Origin: Hyposmocoma kahamanoa
Lineage: Eukaryota > Arthropoda > Insecta > Lepidoptera > Cosmopterigidae
Direction of reading: 5' to 3'
Assembly (NCBI RefSeq): GCF_003589595.1
Contig: NW_020653337.1
Coordinates: forward strand, 617,898 to 681,897
DNA length: 64,000 nt
Below are positions 10,783 to 21,240 of the stretch, in pieces; the first letter of the stretch is position 1; every line of letters starts with the position of its first letter. Made by a program: the position numbers and the translations under genes. The notes beneath the pieces were generated by a model. That model was not told the origin of the DNA. It ran no database searches and saw only the letters and a list, made by a program, of their open reading frames with translations.

Positions 10783-12000
10783 TAAGTCAAAGTCAAAGAA
10801 TCATTTGTTCCATAGGTAAAATAAATTTACACTTGAAAACGTCACATTTAACCTACTGCTCGATCGATCGATTATGGTCGAAACAAGTCGGCCCGCTGCC
10901 GACTAAAATACTACGCGAGTAAGTCCCGTTACTTTTATATTATAACCTACTGCTCGTTCGTTATGCTGACTTCCTTGAGAAGAACGAGCAAGAAACTGTA
11001 GGGATTGCTCTTTTCAAATAAACTTAAATGCTATGGAATGCACTTTGAATAAAATTTGTGTGGAATCTAAAGCTATGTCGTCGTTTCGTCAATTTTGTAA
11101 AATGATTTTTCAATCAAAATATTTTTAATGTACTTTTAAGCTTAGGAAATCATAATCTTAATATATGCTCTTTGCGCATATGCGCAATCTTATTATAAAA
11201 ACGTATGCAGTTCCCCATAAAAGAATCGTTTCCCTTGGTGAATTGAAATCGTGGTATTATGAGTTTGGACTTAGCTCTAAGGTTAATATTATGGATATCT
11301 TCTTTCGTATTGAAATTATGTATATTTTTACGGGCATATAAAATATTTGATTAAATGTACTGCGATGCCACAGTCATAATACCAGTCTCCTTAAACTTTT
11401 CTTTGGGAGAAACCTGAGAACCTAAACGGTATACAGAACGATACGCTCGTTTTTGTAATAATGGTTTGAATGTCTGCCACGTACCCCACATGAGAACCGC
11501 GTAGGACATTATACTATGAAAGTAACTAAAGTAAACTAGTCTAGCAGTACTAACATCGGTAAGCCCACGTATTCTGCGGATTGCGTATGCAGCGGAGCTT
11601 AATCTGTTGGCCAGGGAAGATATAATAATATGTGGAAACTATTGAAGCTTTCTATCTAAGGTCATTCCCAAGAAGACTGCTTTATTAACAAGGTCTAACT
11701 TTTCTCCGTTTATTTCTATGCATTGATTAGTGGATTTTACGTAAGGTAATTCAAATTTAACACACATTGTCTTCTTGGCATTAAGCAATAAATTGTTAAC
11801 TTTAAACCAATAAACTACCTTAGAGAGGTATCATCAATATGATCAAAGTGAACGTCATCAGCAAACAACTCTATTTCGCAATGATCCTTAACAAAGAACG
11901 GTAGGTCATTAATATAAATGAGAAATTAGAAAGGTCAAGTACTGAGCTCTGATTAAAAAAATATCTACTTTAAATTATAATATGTTAAAACAGGATAGAA
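10783..12000 (-). pseudogene. decayed CR1/Jockey-like LINE: RT remnant plus 3'UTR
   Basis: On the minus strand from about 12000 the translation gives FADDV (an RT active-site remnant, near 11850), then LLNAKKT, VFLGMTLDRK, SYAVLMWGTWQTFKP and a C-terminal GNCIRFYNKIAHM, the order found in the C-terminal half of CR1/Jockey-group reverse transcriptases. Several stops and frameshifts show it is dead. The 3'UTR (10797-11110) ends in a (TCAAAG)n-type tail at 10783-10797, as in lepidopteran CR1 elements. Relatives occur at 22240-22530 (+), 33308-33595 (-) and 35262-35460 (+). An 81-base insert at 10863-10943 splits the 3'UTR. Confidence 0.75.
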
Positions 12001-12300
12001 AGATAAAATATATCGTAGATTACAGACAGATCGTAAGTTAAAAAGAAACGATTGGCTATTTGTGTTAGCTCCTGTATTATTTAATAAATTATCAGCATTG
12101 AGTAATTATCGCATTAAAATACCTAAATTGTAGGCAATATACAATATAATTGCACAATTATCTTAGTTAATCAGTGCTATTACGATGTTACGGATTTTTT
12201 AAATACGTAATGTTTTTACCTTTGGACAAAATTAAAAAAATCTTGTTATACTCTGTTTACTTTTTAAGTAATTAAAAGAAATTGTTATGTTTACATGCCC
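12001..12300. other. AT-rich spacer between two LINEs
   Basis: No coding potential seen. The 5' junction of the following R1-clade element probably lies between 12290 and 12345, but I could not find a target duplication to fix it. Confidence 0.35.
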
Positions 12301-12335
12301 AATGTTAAACCGGGTTAGGGCAGTCGTTTAAAGAG

Positions 12336-12917
12336 GATGACATACGAGTCACCAGACCATTAAAATGTGCAGAGTTGCGCGTAACTGGCCTAGACGACTC
12401 AATTTCTGCGAACGACGTTACAGCTGCTGTTGCTCAGGCTGGAGGATGCCCAACAGGGGCCGTAAGTGTGGGTGACGTTCGATTGGATCGGAGGGGGCTT
12501 GGCACGGCCTGGGTGCGCTGTCCAATCGCCGCTGCCAAAAAAATTAATCAAGGTGGTAGATTACAGGTAGGTTGGGTCTCTGCACAAGTGAAAGTGCTGC
12601 AGCAGAAACCCATGACCTGTTATCGATGTTTGGAAAAGGGTCACGTCAGAGGGCAATGCGAATCAGCGGTGGATCGTAGCGACCTGTGCTATCGCTGTGG
12701 CAAGCCTGGACACAAGTCCACAGGCTGTCTTGCTGAGCCGCATTGTGCTCTCTGTGAAGCGGCGAAAAAACCTGCGGCGCACAAAATTGGAAGCAACATT
12801 TGTACTGCACCTTCCAGTAAAAAAGGGAGAGTTGTTGTTGGCGAAGCTGAGGTCCGACAGCAGACGGCTCGCCCCGTAGACGGAGAAATGGAAGTGGAGG
12901 ATACAAATTCCAAGTAA
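12336..12917 (+). CDS. R1-clade LINE ORF1, 3' part (zinc-knuckle RNA-binding protein)
   Basis: The frame is open from the 5' truncation; no authentic start remains. Three CCHC-type knuckles follow one another: CYRCLEKGHVRGQC, CYRCGKPGHKSTGC and a longer third beginning CALC and ending at SNIC, as in ORF1 proteins of R1-clade elements. They are thought to bind element RNA in the ribonucleoprotein. The upstream VTGLDDSIS...VTAAV part fits the conserved segment before the knuckles. Its TAA overlaps the ATG of ORF2 in TAATG (12915-12919). Confidence 0.88.
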   Translation, partial: DDIRVTRPLKCAELRVTGLDDSISANDVTAAVAQAGGCPTGAVSVGDVRLDRRGLGTAWVRCPIAAAKKINQGGRLQVGWVSAQVKVLQQKPMTCYRCLEKGHVRGQCESAVDRSDLCYRCGKPGHKSTGCLAEPHCALCEAAKKPAAHKIGSNICTAPSSKKGRVVVGEAEVRQQTARPVDGEMEVEDTNSK

Positions 12918-15900
12918 TGGCCCTACATATTCTACAGGCGAATATCAACCACTGCGCCAGGGCTCAAGATCTTTTGCTCCAGACTATGGCGGAGTGGTTG
13001 ATCCACGTGGCAGTGGTGGCGGAACCATACTTCATTTCTCCTAGGGCGGACTGGGTTGGTGACAATAGTGGGACAGTGGCCCTAATCTCACAAGGAGCTT
13101 TAGGTTCCCCACCCTTCGAAGCAGTAACGAAGGGTACGGGTTATGTGTCGGCACTTTTGGGCGAAATAGTTGTGGTGGGGGTATATTTCTCCCCGAATAG
13201 AAGTCTCTCTGATTTTGAGACTTTCCTGGTGGAGTTGGGTGCCCTTGTTGGTAGGAGTCAACCTCATCATGTACTAGTATTGGGGGACCTCAACTCCAAG
13301 TCAACAGCTTGGGGCTGCCCCTTGACAGACGCGCGAGGTGAGGTACTGGAGGAGTGGGCCCTCTCGACTGGACTCATCATCCTCAATCGTGGTTCAGTCA
13401 ACACGTGTGTGCGTCAACAGGGTGGGTCCATAGTGGATATTTCGCTCGCTAGTCCGACTCTTGCGCGTCGTGTTCGGGGTTGGAAGGTCATGGAGGAAGC
13501 GGAGACATTATCAGACCACCGGTATATCCGGTTTAATGTCTCTGCCCAGACTTCCGTCATTTCTGCCCCACAAGCTTTGAGAGAGGTTGGCCCTCGTTGG
13601 GCGCTCAAAAGCCTGGATCGTGAACTGCTAGTGGAAGCTTCGTTGGTCCAGGCTTGGGTGAAAGCGCCGGAAAGGCCCGAGAACATAGAGAATGAAGTCG
13701 AATGGTTTCGCGGGGCGATGACACAGGTCTGCGATGCGGCGATGCGCAGGGTCAAGCCCAGACATCCGTCTCGTCAGACGTACTGGTGGTGCGCGGAGAT
13801 CGCCCAGCTTCGTACCGCTTGCGTGATTGCGAGACGCCAGTATTCCAGACACCGGAGGAGGCGACAACGGCGCCAAAATGTTGAAGACCAGTTGTACGAA
13901 TCGTACAGAGCGGCCAAGACGGCTCTACAGCTGGCCATCGCAGATTCGAAGGCTCGGGCCAATAAAGAACTGTTAGGGACTCTGGACAGTGACCCGTGGG
14001 GTCGCCCTTATTTGTTGGTTCGAGGTAAACTTCGTGGCTGGACTCCTCCACTTACACAAAGTCTTCGACCACAAATATTGCAAAACATTGTGTCAACTTT
14101 GTTCCCGTCCAGGGCAGAACATTTGCCCCCATCAATGGCGTCAACTGAAAACGTGCAAATTGCGGACCCTCATGCTCTAGAAGTGACCAATGCAGAGTTG
14201 GACGTGGCGGTACTGCGGCTTCGCGCCAAAAAAGTCTCTCCAGGCCCAGATGGCATTCCGGGTTGCGCTTGGGTCTTGGCCCACGAGGCCTTGGAGTCCA
14301 GACTTCGTGGCCTCTACAGTGCTTGCCTGGAACGGTCACAGTTCCCGACGCAGTGGAAAATAGGAAGGCTGGTCCTATTAAGGAAGGAGGGGCGACCAGC
14401 TGATTCGCCGTCTGTCTATCGCCCTATAGTACTGCTCGACGAGGCGGGCAAGCTTTTTGAACGAATAATCGCTGCTCGCGACATCATCAACGGAGGGTCC
14501 AGACCTATCGGAAAAACAATTTGGTTTTCGCTACGGTCGTTCGACGGTTGATGCGGTCCTGCATGTCAAGACTCTAGCGAAGGAAGCTGTGTCCCGGGGT
14601 GAGGTGATATTGGCGGTATCTCTGGACATTGCCAATGCATTTAATTCCCTGCCCTGGAGCTGTATCAGGGAGGCGCTCCTTTACCACAGGGTGCCTCACT
14701 ATCTCTGCCGAATAGTTGCAGATTACCTCTCAAACCGCAAGGTAATATTTCAAGGGCAGACTGGGAGGGGTCAGCGCGAGATGACGTGCGGTGTTCCACA
14801 GGGCTCGGTCTTAGGGCCACTCCTGTGGAACATCGGGTACGACTGGGTGCTTCGCGGGGTCAATCTCCCGGGTGTCAGCGTAATCTGCTACGCTGACGAC
14901 ACCCTGGTCACAGCTCGAGGGAAGACCCACCGCGAAGCAGCTATACTCGCTACAGCTAGTGTGGCACACACGGTGGCGAGAATTCGCCGTTTGGGACTGG
15001 AGGTGGCCTTGAATAAATCTGAGGCTCTATATTTTCATGGGCCTCGGAATGCTCCGCCTCCGGGTTCCTATATAATGGTTGGGGGTGTCCGAATCGCCGT
15101 CGAGTCGACAATGAAATACCTTGGACTTGTTCTTGACGGCCAATGGGATTTCGGCGCCCACTTTCGTATGTTGGCGCCAAAATTAATGGGAACAGCAAGT
15201 TCTTTAGCAAGGCTTCTCCCTAACTTGGGGGGTCCGAACACGGCCTGCCGTAAACTATACGTGGGTGTTGTGCGGTCAATGGCACTGTACGGAGCCCCTG
15301 TATGGGTGGACACTCTGTCGCGGCGGAACATCATCATGCTGAGGAGACCGCAGAGAGCAATAGCCGTTAGGGTAATTCGAGGTTACCGCACAGTTTCATT
15401 TGAAGCTGCTTGCCTGCTGTGTGGATCACCTCCATGGGAGCTCGACGCAAGAGCTCTTGCGTCGTTTTATTTCTGGAACAAGGAGGTACAAGAACGGGGT
15501 GACCGCCTGGCTCCGCAGGAAATGCTGGGCAAAAGGGCTGAAATTCGCCGGAGATTGATATCGGATTGGGAGGAGAGACTTGCAAAGCCCAGCGCTGGTT
15601 ACAAAACCATTGCCGCGGTGCGGCCAGTCCTAAACAAATGGTTGGAAAGACAACATGGCACGCTCACCTTCCGGCTGACGCAGGTGCTCACGGGACATGG
15701 TTGTTTCGGGAAGTACTTGTGTCGGATAGCCGGAAGAGAACCCACAGAGGAGTGCCACCATTGTAGTGTGTGCCCGGAGGACACTTCACAACACACTGTT
15801 GAGGAGTGCCCAGCTTGGGTGGAGCCACGCCGTACCCTGGTGGCCGCAGCAGGCAGCGACCTTACACTGCCGTCCTTAGTGCGTGCTATGGTCGGCAGTG

Positions 15901-16052
15901 ACAGGTTGTGGGAAGCGGTGGTTTCCTTCTGCGAAACAGTAATGTCGCAGAAGGAGGCTTCGGAACGTGAGAGGGAGATATCCACCTCTCACTCTATCCG
16001 AAGCAGGCGGACGGGGCGCAGGAGGTTGCGCGATGACCTCCAGCCCCCGTAA
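12917..16052 (+). pseudogene. R1-clade LINE ORF2: endonuclease / reverse transcriptase, one frameshift
   Basis: Frame 1 (12917-14551) starts at the ATG in TAATG and carries an APE-type endonuclease: LQANINH, VVAEPYF, VLVLGDLNSKS and LSDHR supply the metal and catalytic motifs. RT begins around residue 430 (KKVSPGPDGIP, YRPI). The frame is lost between about 14476 and 14500; reading continues in another frame with FGFRYGRST, SLDIANAFN, GVPQGSVLGP and CYADDTLV (the YADD active site) and ends with a CCHC motif (ECHHCSVC...H...C) before TAA at 16050-16052. Apart from this shift the two frames are clean, so the insertion is young. An autonomous product is not expected. Confidence 0.9.
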
Positions 16053-16296
16053 AATGGGCCCATGAGCGGCAGTCTTAGGGGAGACTGCCGCTCGTTACTG
16101 GGGGGCCCGAGATGGCGGCGTTTGTGTTCCACGTCCGCCTCTCAAGACGGCTGACGGGGAGGTAACATCTTTCCCTGGAAAGCGAGACGGGGTTCGACTC
16201 TCAGTCGAACCGCTCACCACCGGAGTCGCGGAAGAATGCGAAAGCGCTCCCGTGACTCCGGCACATGGTGAAGAGAGGGAACACCGTCAGGTTTTA

Positions 16297-16343
16297 GTCG
16301 GTAGGAGTCCGACATAACCCTTCGTCTCCCCCGGGCGAAGGGT
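16297..16343 (+). other. tandem hairpins in R1-clade LINE 3'UTR
   Basis: Stem 1: GTCGG (16297-16301) pairs with CCGAC (16309-16313). Stem 2: ACCCTTCG (16317-16324) pairs with CGAAGGGT (16336-16343) around a TCTCCC...GGG loop. The same arrangement with different stem sequences is found at 10391-10459, so the pairing, not the sequence, is conserved. By analogy with other R1/R2-group elements, the reverse transcriptase may recognise this structure. Confidence 0.75.
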
Positions 16344-16399
16344 ATCCATGAGGATTTCCTGACGTTAAAAAAAAAAAATCCGTCACGCTGCAATTCCGT

Positions 16400-16930
16400 G
16401 TCCCAGGGAAAAAAAATCGAGACTCGAGATACCCGGGATAAGCGAGACTTTCGAGACTATTTCAAAAGTAGGTTTCCATATTTAGGCAGTGAAAATATGT
16501 ATTAATCAAGTTCTTTATAAACTCAAGATTTATTATTTACGAATCTTCATTTTTACAGACAACTTCCGAGCTTCACGGAAGAAACAAAGTTGTCATTTAG
16601 TTTTAGATAGAGTGAATCTGATTTTATTATTATCAGTCTCTAATGATCGCAAATTAATTAGATTGAGCTGGCCCAACAGTGGTTTTTTACAAAGTCTCAC
16701 TGTTGGGCGTACTGTCACATACTGTCCCACTGTTGGGCCAAGGCCTCCTTCCCCTCTCTCCACATCTCTCTGTTTTGCCCCACTGGTCCTGTCTTTTAGG
16801 TGCGCGTCTAGCTCGTGGTCTAGGTTGTGGGCGTTTTCTGTTTTTTGGGGATCCATTCTGTGGTAGATTCAGCCCACGACTCGTCGGACATGATTAGACT
16901 CTTGAAATTTTCGAGATTGAGTTTCCCGGA
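16400..16930 (+). repeat. 'CGAGAC' repeat family, copy 1, interrupted
   Basis: 'atcgagactcgagat', 'gagactttcgagactatt', 'tttaggcagt', 'ggaagaaacaaag' and 'ctgattttattatta' recur in order at 37055-37340 and, on the complement, at 20800-21240. The terminal part ('gaaattttcgagatt', near 16905) lies beyond an inserted ~200-base block with two 'ctgttggg' motifs (16672-16880). Probably a degenerate DNA transposon. Confidence 0.55.
16672..16880. repeat. inserted 'cccactgttgggcc' retroposon-tail-like repeat
   Basis: The pattern 'cactgttgggc...cccactgttgggccaaggcctcc' followed by a pyrimidine-rich stretch resembles the antisense 3' end of RTE-type retroposons in moths. It separates the two halves of the 'CGAGAC' repeat copy, so it is probably younger than that repeat. 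Confidence 0.45.
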
Positions 16931-17785
16931 ATATAGTGTTCGCACAGTGAAACTATACATATTTATTTTGTTTAATAAATGAGCTACAAACTACTTGTGA
17001 CGTCACTCTTTAACAGTGCCATACAAGGTACATACTGTATTGTTAAAAAAGTGACAGTGTCTCCTCAAAAGTAATTTTAACTAAGTATTTATATCTCTGG
17101 TGCTGGTGGAGATTTCGAAAACTAATTTCTCAATCATCAAAAAGCTCATGTGACTTAAACAGTGTGATAAAAAAATAAGTTAATTTCTCTATTATGAGTT
17201 ATAAACGGTTAAAAAAAAGCAAATCCTGTAGAGGCATTATTTATACTTAAGCTTGGTTGGTTTTTATATACGGGGGGATACATTATAGTCTGCATATTTG
17301 TAAATTGTGTTCAAAAGTAGTTGGTTGAGGAAGCAATGAAATTCCACAAAATCTGGCCCAGTGGCTGCTGTGGAGGCATATCGTAGTTTGATGTTCATTC
17401 AAACAATAATACAAAGATTTAGAAGTAGATATAACCTTTTAATATAATGAATTCTTTATTGTTCCCAGGCCTATAGTTTTTCAAAATCTATAGAAAATTG
17501 TCTTTAGTCTTTGATAAAATTACGTAAAATAGGACAATTTTGGAATGGAAGTTGATGAGGTTTAATATATTATTTAACGGGAAAGGCAAACCACGACTCT
17601 CCGTATCTGTGGCGAGGCGTCCAAATAACTCGATTCCCTTCGGTTTGCCTAAAAGTTTCTAATTACAAATATTTTGAAGTAACTCATTACATTTTTTTTT
17701 CAATTTTACGTGTAAAATGATTAACCAGTGAAATAATTGTCGCCAAAGCACCATTTTGTCAAAAGGCAAGAGTTTTTCTTTTCTT
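16931..17785. other. AT-rich intergenic DNA
   Basis: No gene seen. A 'ggcaaacc'/'ggtttgcc' pair (17585-17650) could form a weak long hairpin. Confidence 0.35.
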
Positions 17786-17952
17786 CAGGTTCGATTCCCG
17801 GGCCGGGAGAAATATTTGTATGGCCTATATTTATTTCTCTCGAGACTTTGGGTGTAATTTGCTGTTGTCTATGTGTGTGTCCATGGCACCCGCGACACAG
17901 GGTTTCCCTAGTGCGGGGCTATGTTGAGTGTGTGCGTTATTATTATTATTAC
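17786..17952 (+). mobile_element. SINE family A, 5'-truncated at the B box
   Basis: It starts exactly at the B-box region (CAGGTTCGATTCCCGGGCC) and continues through 'gagaaatatttgtatggcc', 'atggcacccgcgacac' and 'gctatgttgagtgtgtgcg' to an (ATT)n tail. The A-box half is missing. Confidence 0.85.
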
Positions 17953-18119
17953 TTTCTAAATCGTGTTTACTGAATGTCATTGAGGTTAATTGGTTAAAAT
18001 TCAAAGTAGGATCAAATTTCAATCATATGAAGTGTTGCCCAAAATCGGTCTTGGTTTCGCAGTCTTGGTCACCTAATTGTAACAAGACCAAGACCGACCC
18101 TGTTAGATTTCAGTAAGAA

Positions 18120-18365
18120 CAATATTGTAGTAGCAGTAGAGCTTCTCGTTCGTTGAGTTTGTCCAGAGATGTACTGCTTACCTATTTCTGCCTCCGAGCA
18201 GTAATTTAAGCAAGTTTGGAAAGATAATGGTGAATTTACAGGTACTCGAGATTTGTCGACTTTGGTCTCGGGGTGTGCGATGTAAGCTCTAAAGTAGCTC
18301 TGCGACTATTGTGGGTAGGTGTATGGCTTGACACTAGGCACATGACTTGCTCGTCCCGTTATTTC
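18120..18365 (-). repeat. dispersed repeat family D copy
   Basis: The complement shows the family order: 'gacgggac', 'gcca' and 'tgtcaagccatac' variants, 'ctgctcggaggcagaaatag' and 'gtaagcagtaca'. More diverged than the 9.4 kb copy. Confidence 0.55.
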
Positions 18366-19785
18366 ATATCATAACAAAAAGACTGAGTTTAGACAGACCG
18401 ATAGACCAAGACTGAATCCGCAATACCAAGACCAGGTGTACCGATACGAGATCAAGACCTAGACCGGGGTTAGTTTTGTCTTGGTCTTGCTTTAAGTAAC
18501 ACAAATCATATGCAGCGTGCTCGCAGCACTGTCCTTTTAAAATTCTTTCTTTGTATACCCAACAGTGGGGCTGTGAAAGGTTGATAATACACGTCCGCCT
18601 ACATGTTGTTAGGTATTGTGAGACACACCTTTCCTTATTGCAAGGAGGTTATATTTCTCCATTAGTCCGTATGGCCATGTTTGATTTAGCCACTATGACC
18701 CTCCTGTAAATAGCACAGAATATTTACCACGTTAATACGGACAGCATCCGGCTCACCACATACATAATTAAACCCACACCACACCCCTCTGGGACCAAAT
18801 ACCCAGGGTATATAATATATTCTCCCGGGTATATTATAGCCGGGTATAAACAACCGTACTTAAAACGTTCCCGGTGAATAATTGTGAACATTTTTTTGTC
18901 TTAGTTCACAATGCGAAGCGGTGTTATTTTTTTGTTTTTTGCTCTCATGTGATGATTACGTTTGTTTCGCGTATTATGAGACTCATGAAATGTGGGGGTG
19001 GTTTTTAATAAAAGCCTTAAAGAGGCAACAAAATGTATGGGCGTTTACTTTGTGCTACAAAAATACCTTGACGTACATTTTTAAAACAAAAGAAAATCCT
19101 CTTCCCTTGTTCCATGTTCTCACGTGAAAGTGAAAACTATTTATTTTTTAATAAAATGGCTATCTTGGAGTTATAAGGTCTAAAATTTAAGAGTGTATAC
19201 AATAAATGCCTGATGCATATGATATTTTAAGGTGTTGGCTTTTCTGATGCTTGGTTCAAATAGACGTAAAAATAAACTTTAATTTTGATTACTTTGTTTC
19301 TTTGTTGCGTTTTAGTTACTTGCGAGCGAGCTTTTCGATGTTGCTTACCGTAAATTCTCAGCCGCCATTGCCCATTGTTACACATATACATGAATGAACA
19401 TATTTTCTGAGACTACTGTCAATTATGAGGTCTTCGGATTTTTTAAGTAAGCTTTTTTATCAAAAGGACTCTTCATTAATAGTATGTAAATGCGTGCGAA
19501 ATAAATGGTAATTGTGAACAAATAATATCGATTATTCTACGTGTTCAAATTAAAATACTAAATGTGTAAAGGATGTATTTTAAATACAGACGAGCGAGCC
19601 GCATGGCAGACGCCGGTTATTTTTAACTGTGGAACTTTTTTTACACTAAAGCAGTTAAGTTTCCACTCTCAAATATTATCACAATTTGAATTTAATTCGC
19701 GGCATTTTTAAAAAGTTATGTAAACAAAGCCTTTGACAAAATAATTTTCGGTTTAACAACAAATTTAAAACTTGTGTCGGTTCAG
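18366..19785. other. AT-rich intergenic DNA
   Basis: No coding frame of quality. 18790-18850 has short palindromic 'cccgggtat' runs. Otherwise nothing identified. Confidence 0.35.
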
Positions 19786-19789
19786 AATA

Positions 19790-19970
19790 GTTTCAAACGT
19801 CGCCAACCCCGGGGTTGCGGCAGGGCAGGCCCGGGCCCGCGTTGCACGGGGCCGCGCGGCGCACTGGCATGGCAGCGCGGGCCAACGGCGGCCCGCTGGC
19901 CCACCCAATTAGTCGTTACCGAACACGCGACCCCGCGGAGCCCTGCGACGCTACGATATTGATATTTTAC
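19790..19970. promoter_or_regulatory. isolated CpG-rich island
   Basis: About 170 bases of very high GC and CpG in AT-rich DNA ('ggcccgggcccgcgttgc', 'gcggcgcactggcatgg'). Downstream (20030-20340) the sequence remains balanced and contains homeodomain-like cores ('tgattaat', 'caattaagt'). It may be a promoter or 5' exon of a gene whose coding exons lie elsewhere; no supported exon is visible. Confidence 0.3.
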
Positions 19971-20509
19971 TTTATTTTATTTGCTTTACAAAGTACCTAT
20001 CTACATTGCCATTGTTAGAGAGAGTCGCAGACATCTCCAATCGTGATTACTCCGGCAATTGTCAATCAATCAAAGAATTTCATGATTCACGAACAATGCG
20101 GAATTGAGTACTACGGGCACAGTACGTTATTGATTGAAACAATAGTTCATCACGCTTGCATCCAAACAGAGCAATTAAGTCCGCCGCCCGGCCGTGATTA
20201 ATGTCCCTAACCCCTGCACAGGAACGTACTCAGGGTTGTGAGGAAGGTCATTGCGAACTTAGCAGTTCGTTCGTGTCTCCCGAATCGGTGCCTGCCGAGA
20301 GGGTCGCTAATCTCTGGCAGTGACACAATGTGACGCTAGACCACTCGACGCAGTCACCGTGGCGAATGTTCTATTTATTATTTGCTATTTACTACACTTT
20401 GTTTCTTCTTGGTTGTAGCTTTTTAACAAAACTCTATACAGAGCCTATACAGTTATCTAAAAACAGTTTTGGGGAGATGGTTTGTCAGTTTTTTAACAAC
20501 ACAGATAAT

Positions 20510-20719
20510 TATAATAATAATAATAAAATAACACACACACTCAACATAGCCCCGCACTAGGGAAACCCTGTGTCGCGAGTGCCATGGACACACACATAGA
20601 CAGCAAATTACACCCAAACTCACGAGAGAAATAAGTGTAGGCCATACAAATATTTCTCTCGGCCCGGGAAACGAACCTGGGACCTCTGCGTGGTTACCGT
20701 TCGGCCACGGAGGCAGTTA
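20510..20719 (-). mobile_element. SINE family A copy
   Basis: From the right: GCCTCCGTGGCCGAACGG (A-box region), then CCCAGGTTCGTTTCCCGGG (B-box region), then 'tggcactcgcgacac', 'gggctatgttgag' and an (ATT)n tail. About 15 bases between the A and B boxes are deleted relative to the 23231 copy. Confidence 0.88.
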
Positions 20720-20799
20720 AAAGATAGATAGCATTTAGCTTGCATGGCGTTACTATAGTGCAGTTTGTGCCGTCGCAAATATTTCATAGCTGTTTTTAA

Positions 20800-21240
20800 T
20801 AAAATAAATATGTATAGTTTTAATGTGACCAAATTGGGGTTTTGTCCACTGGGAATCTCGGCCTAGAATTTCGAGTCTCCAATTCATTGGCGTTTTCGAG
20901 ACTCGTGGCTGATGTTCTCAGGGTCGTATTCTAGAACTCTACTCAATGCTCAAGTCAGGATTTGAGTATGGCTTAAAGCACTCGAAATCATACTCAAGTC
21001 CCTGCCATTAGGGTCGTAGTTCCAGTGCTTGTGTTTCCAGTGCAATCCTGACTTGAGCATTGATTAGAGTTCTAGAATACGACCCTTCGTCTCGTGTATT
21101 TCGAGACTTTTGCATCTAAAGTAACTTAATTAAACAATTTCTGACTATGCGGACATGATGGCGATCAGTGAACGGTACGAAATAAAATCAGGTCCTTTTT
21201 ATTTGAAACTATCCCCTTCAAACCCTTTGTTTCTTCCGTT
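20800..21240 (-). repeat. 'CGAGAC' repeat family, copy 2, split by a MITE
   Basis: On the complement it runs 'ggaagaaacaaag', 'gatagtttcaa', 'aggacctgattttatt', 'gtctcgaaatacacgagac', then a 165-base MITE (20921-21085), then 'cacgagtctcgaaaacg' and 'ggagactcgaaattc'. The nesting gives the relative age: repeat first, MITE second. Confidence 0.6.
20921..21085. mobile_element. GGGTCGTA-type MITE, PIF/Harbinger-like, copy 1
   Basis: A 165-base element that is nearly one hairpin: the first ~40 bases (GGGTCGTATTCTAGAACTCT...) are the inverse of the last ~40. Copy 2 at 24279-24453 is flanked by TTA on both sides, the target duplication of PIF/Harbinger elements. Here the flanking triplets are TCA and TTC, so the duplication is not clear. 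Confidence 0.75.

Larger units (their letters stand above)
12300..16378 (+). mobile_element. R1-clade non-LTR retrotransposon, 5'-truncated and frameshifted
   Basis: About 4.1 kb in element orientation: end of ORF1 (zinc-knuckle protein), TAATG overlap, ORF2 (endonuclease, RT, C-terminal CCHC), a ~315-base GC-rich 3'UTR with two hairpins (16297-16313, 16317-16343) and an A-tail at 16367-16378. Complete R1-clade elements are about 5-7 kb, so ORF1's start and the 5'UTR are missing, as usual after incomplete target-primed reverse transcription. GC content is far above the flanks, consistent with recent arrival. No telomeric (TTAGG)n or rDNA flank is present, so this is not a canonical TRAS/SART or R1 target site. 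Confidence 0.92.

Noticed and set aside
13414..14339. several minus-strand ORFs of 80-113 codons
   Set aside because: All are shadows of the R1-clade ORF2, which explains the plus strand completely.
12290..16400. Target duplication for the large R1-clade insertion
   Set aside because: Sequence after the A-tail (tccgtcacgctgc) has no clear match near the inferred 5' junction, so none is claimed.
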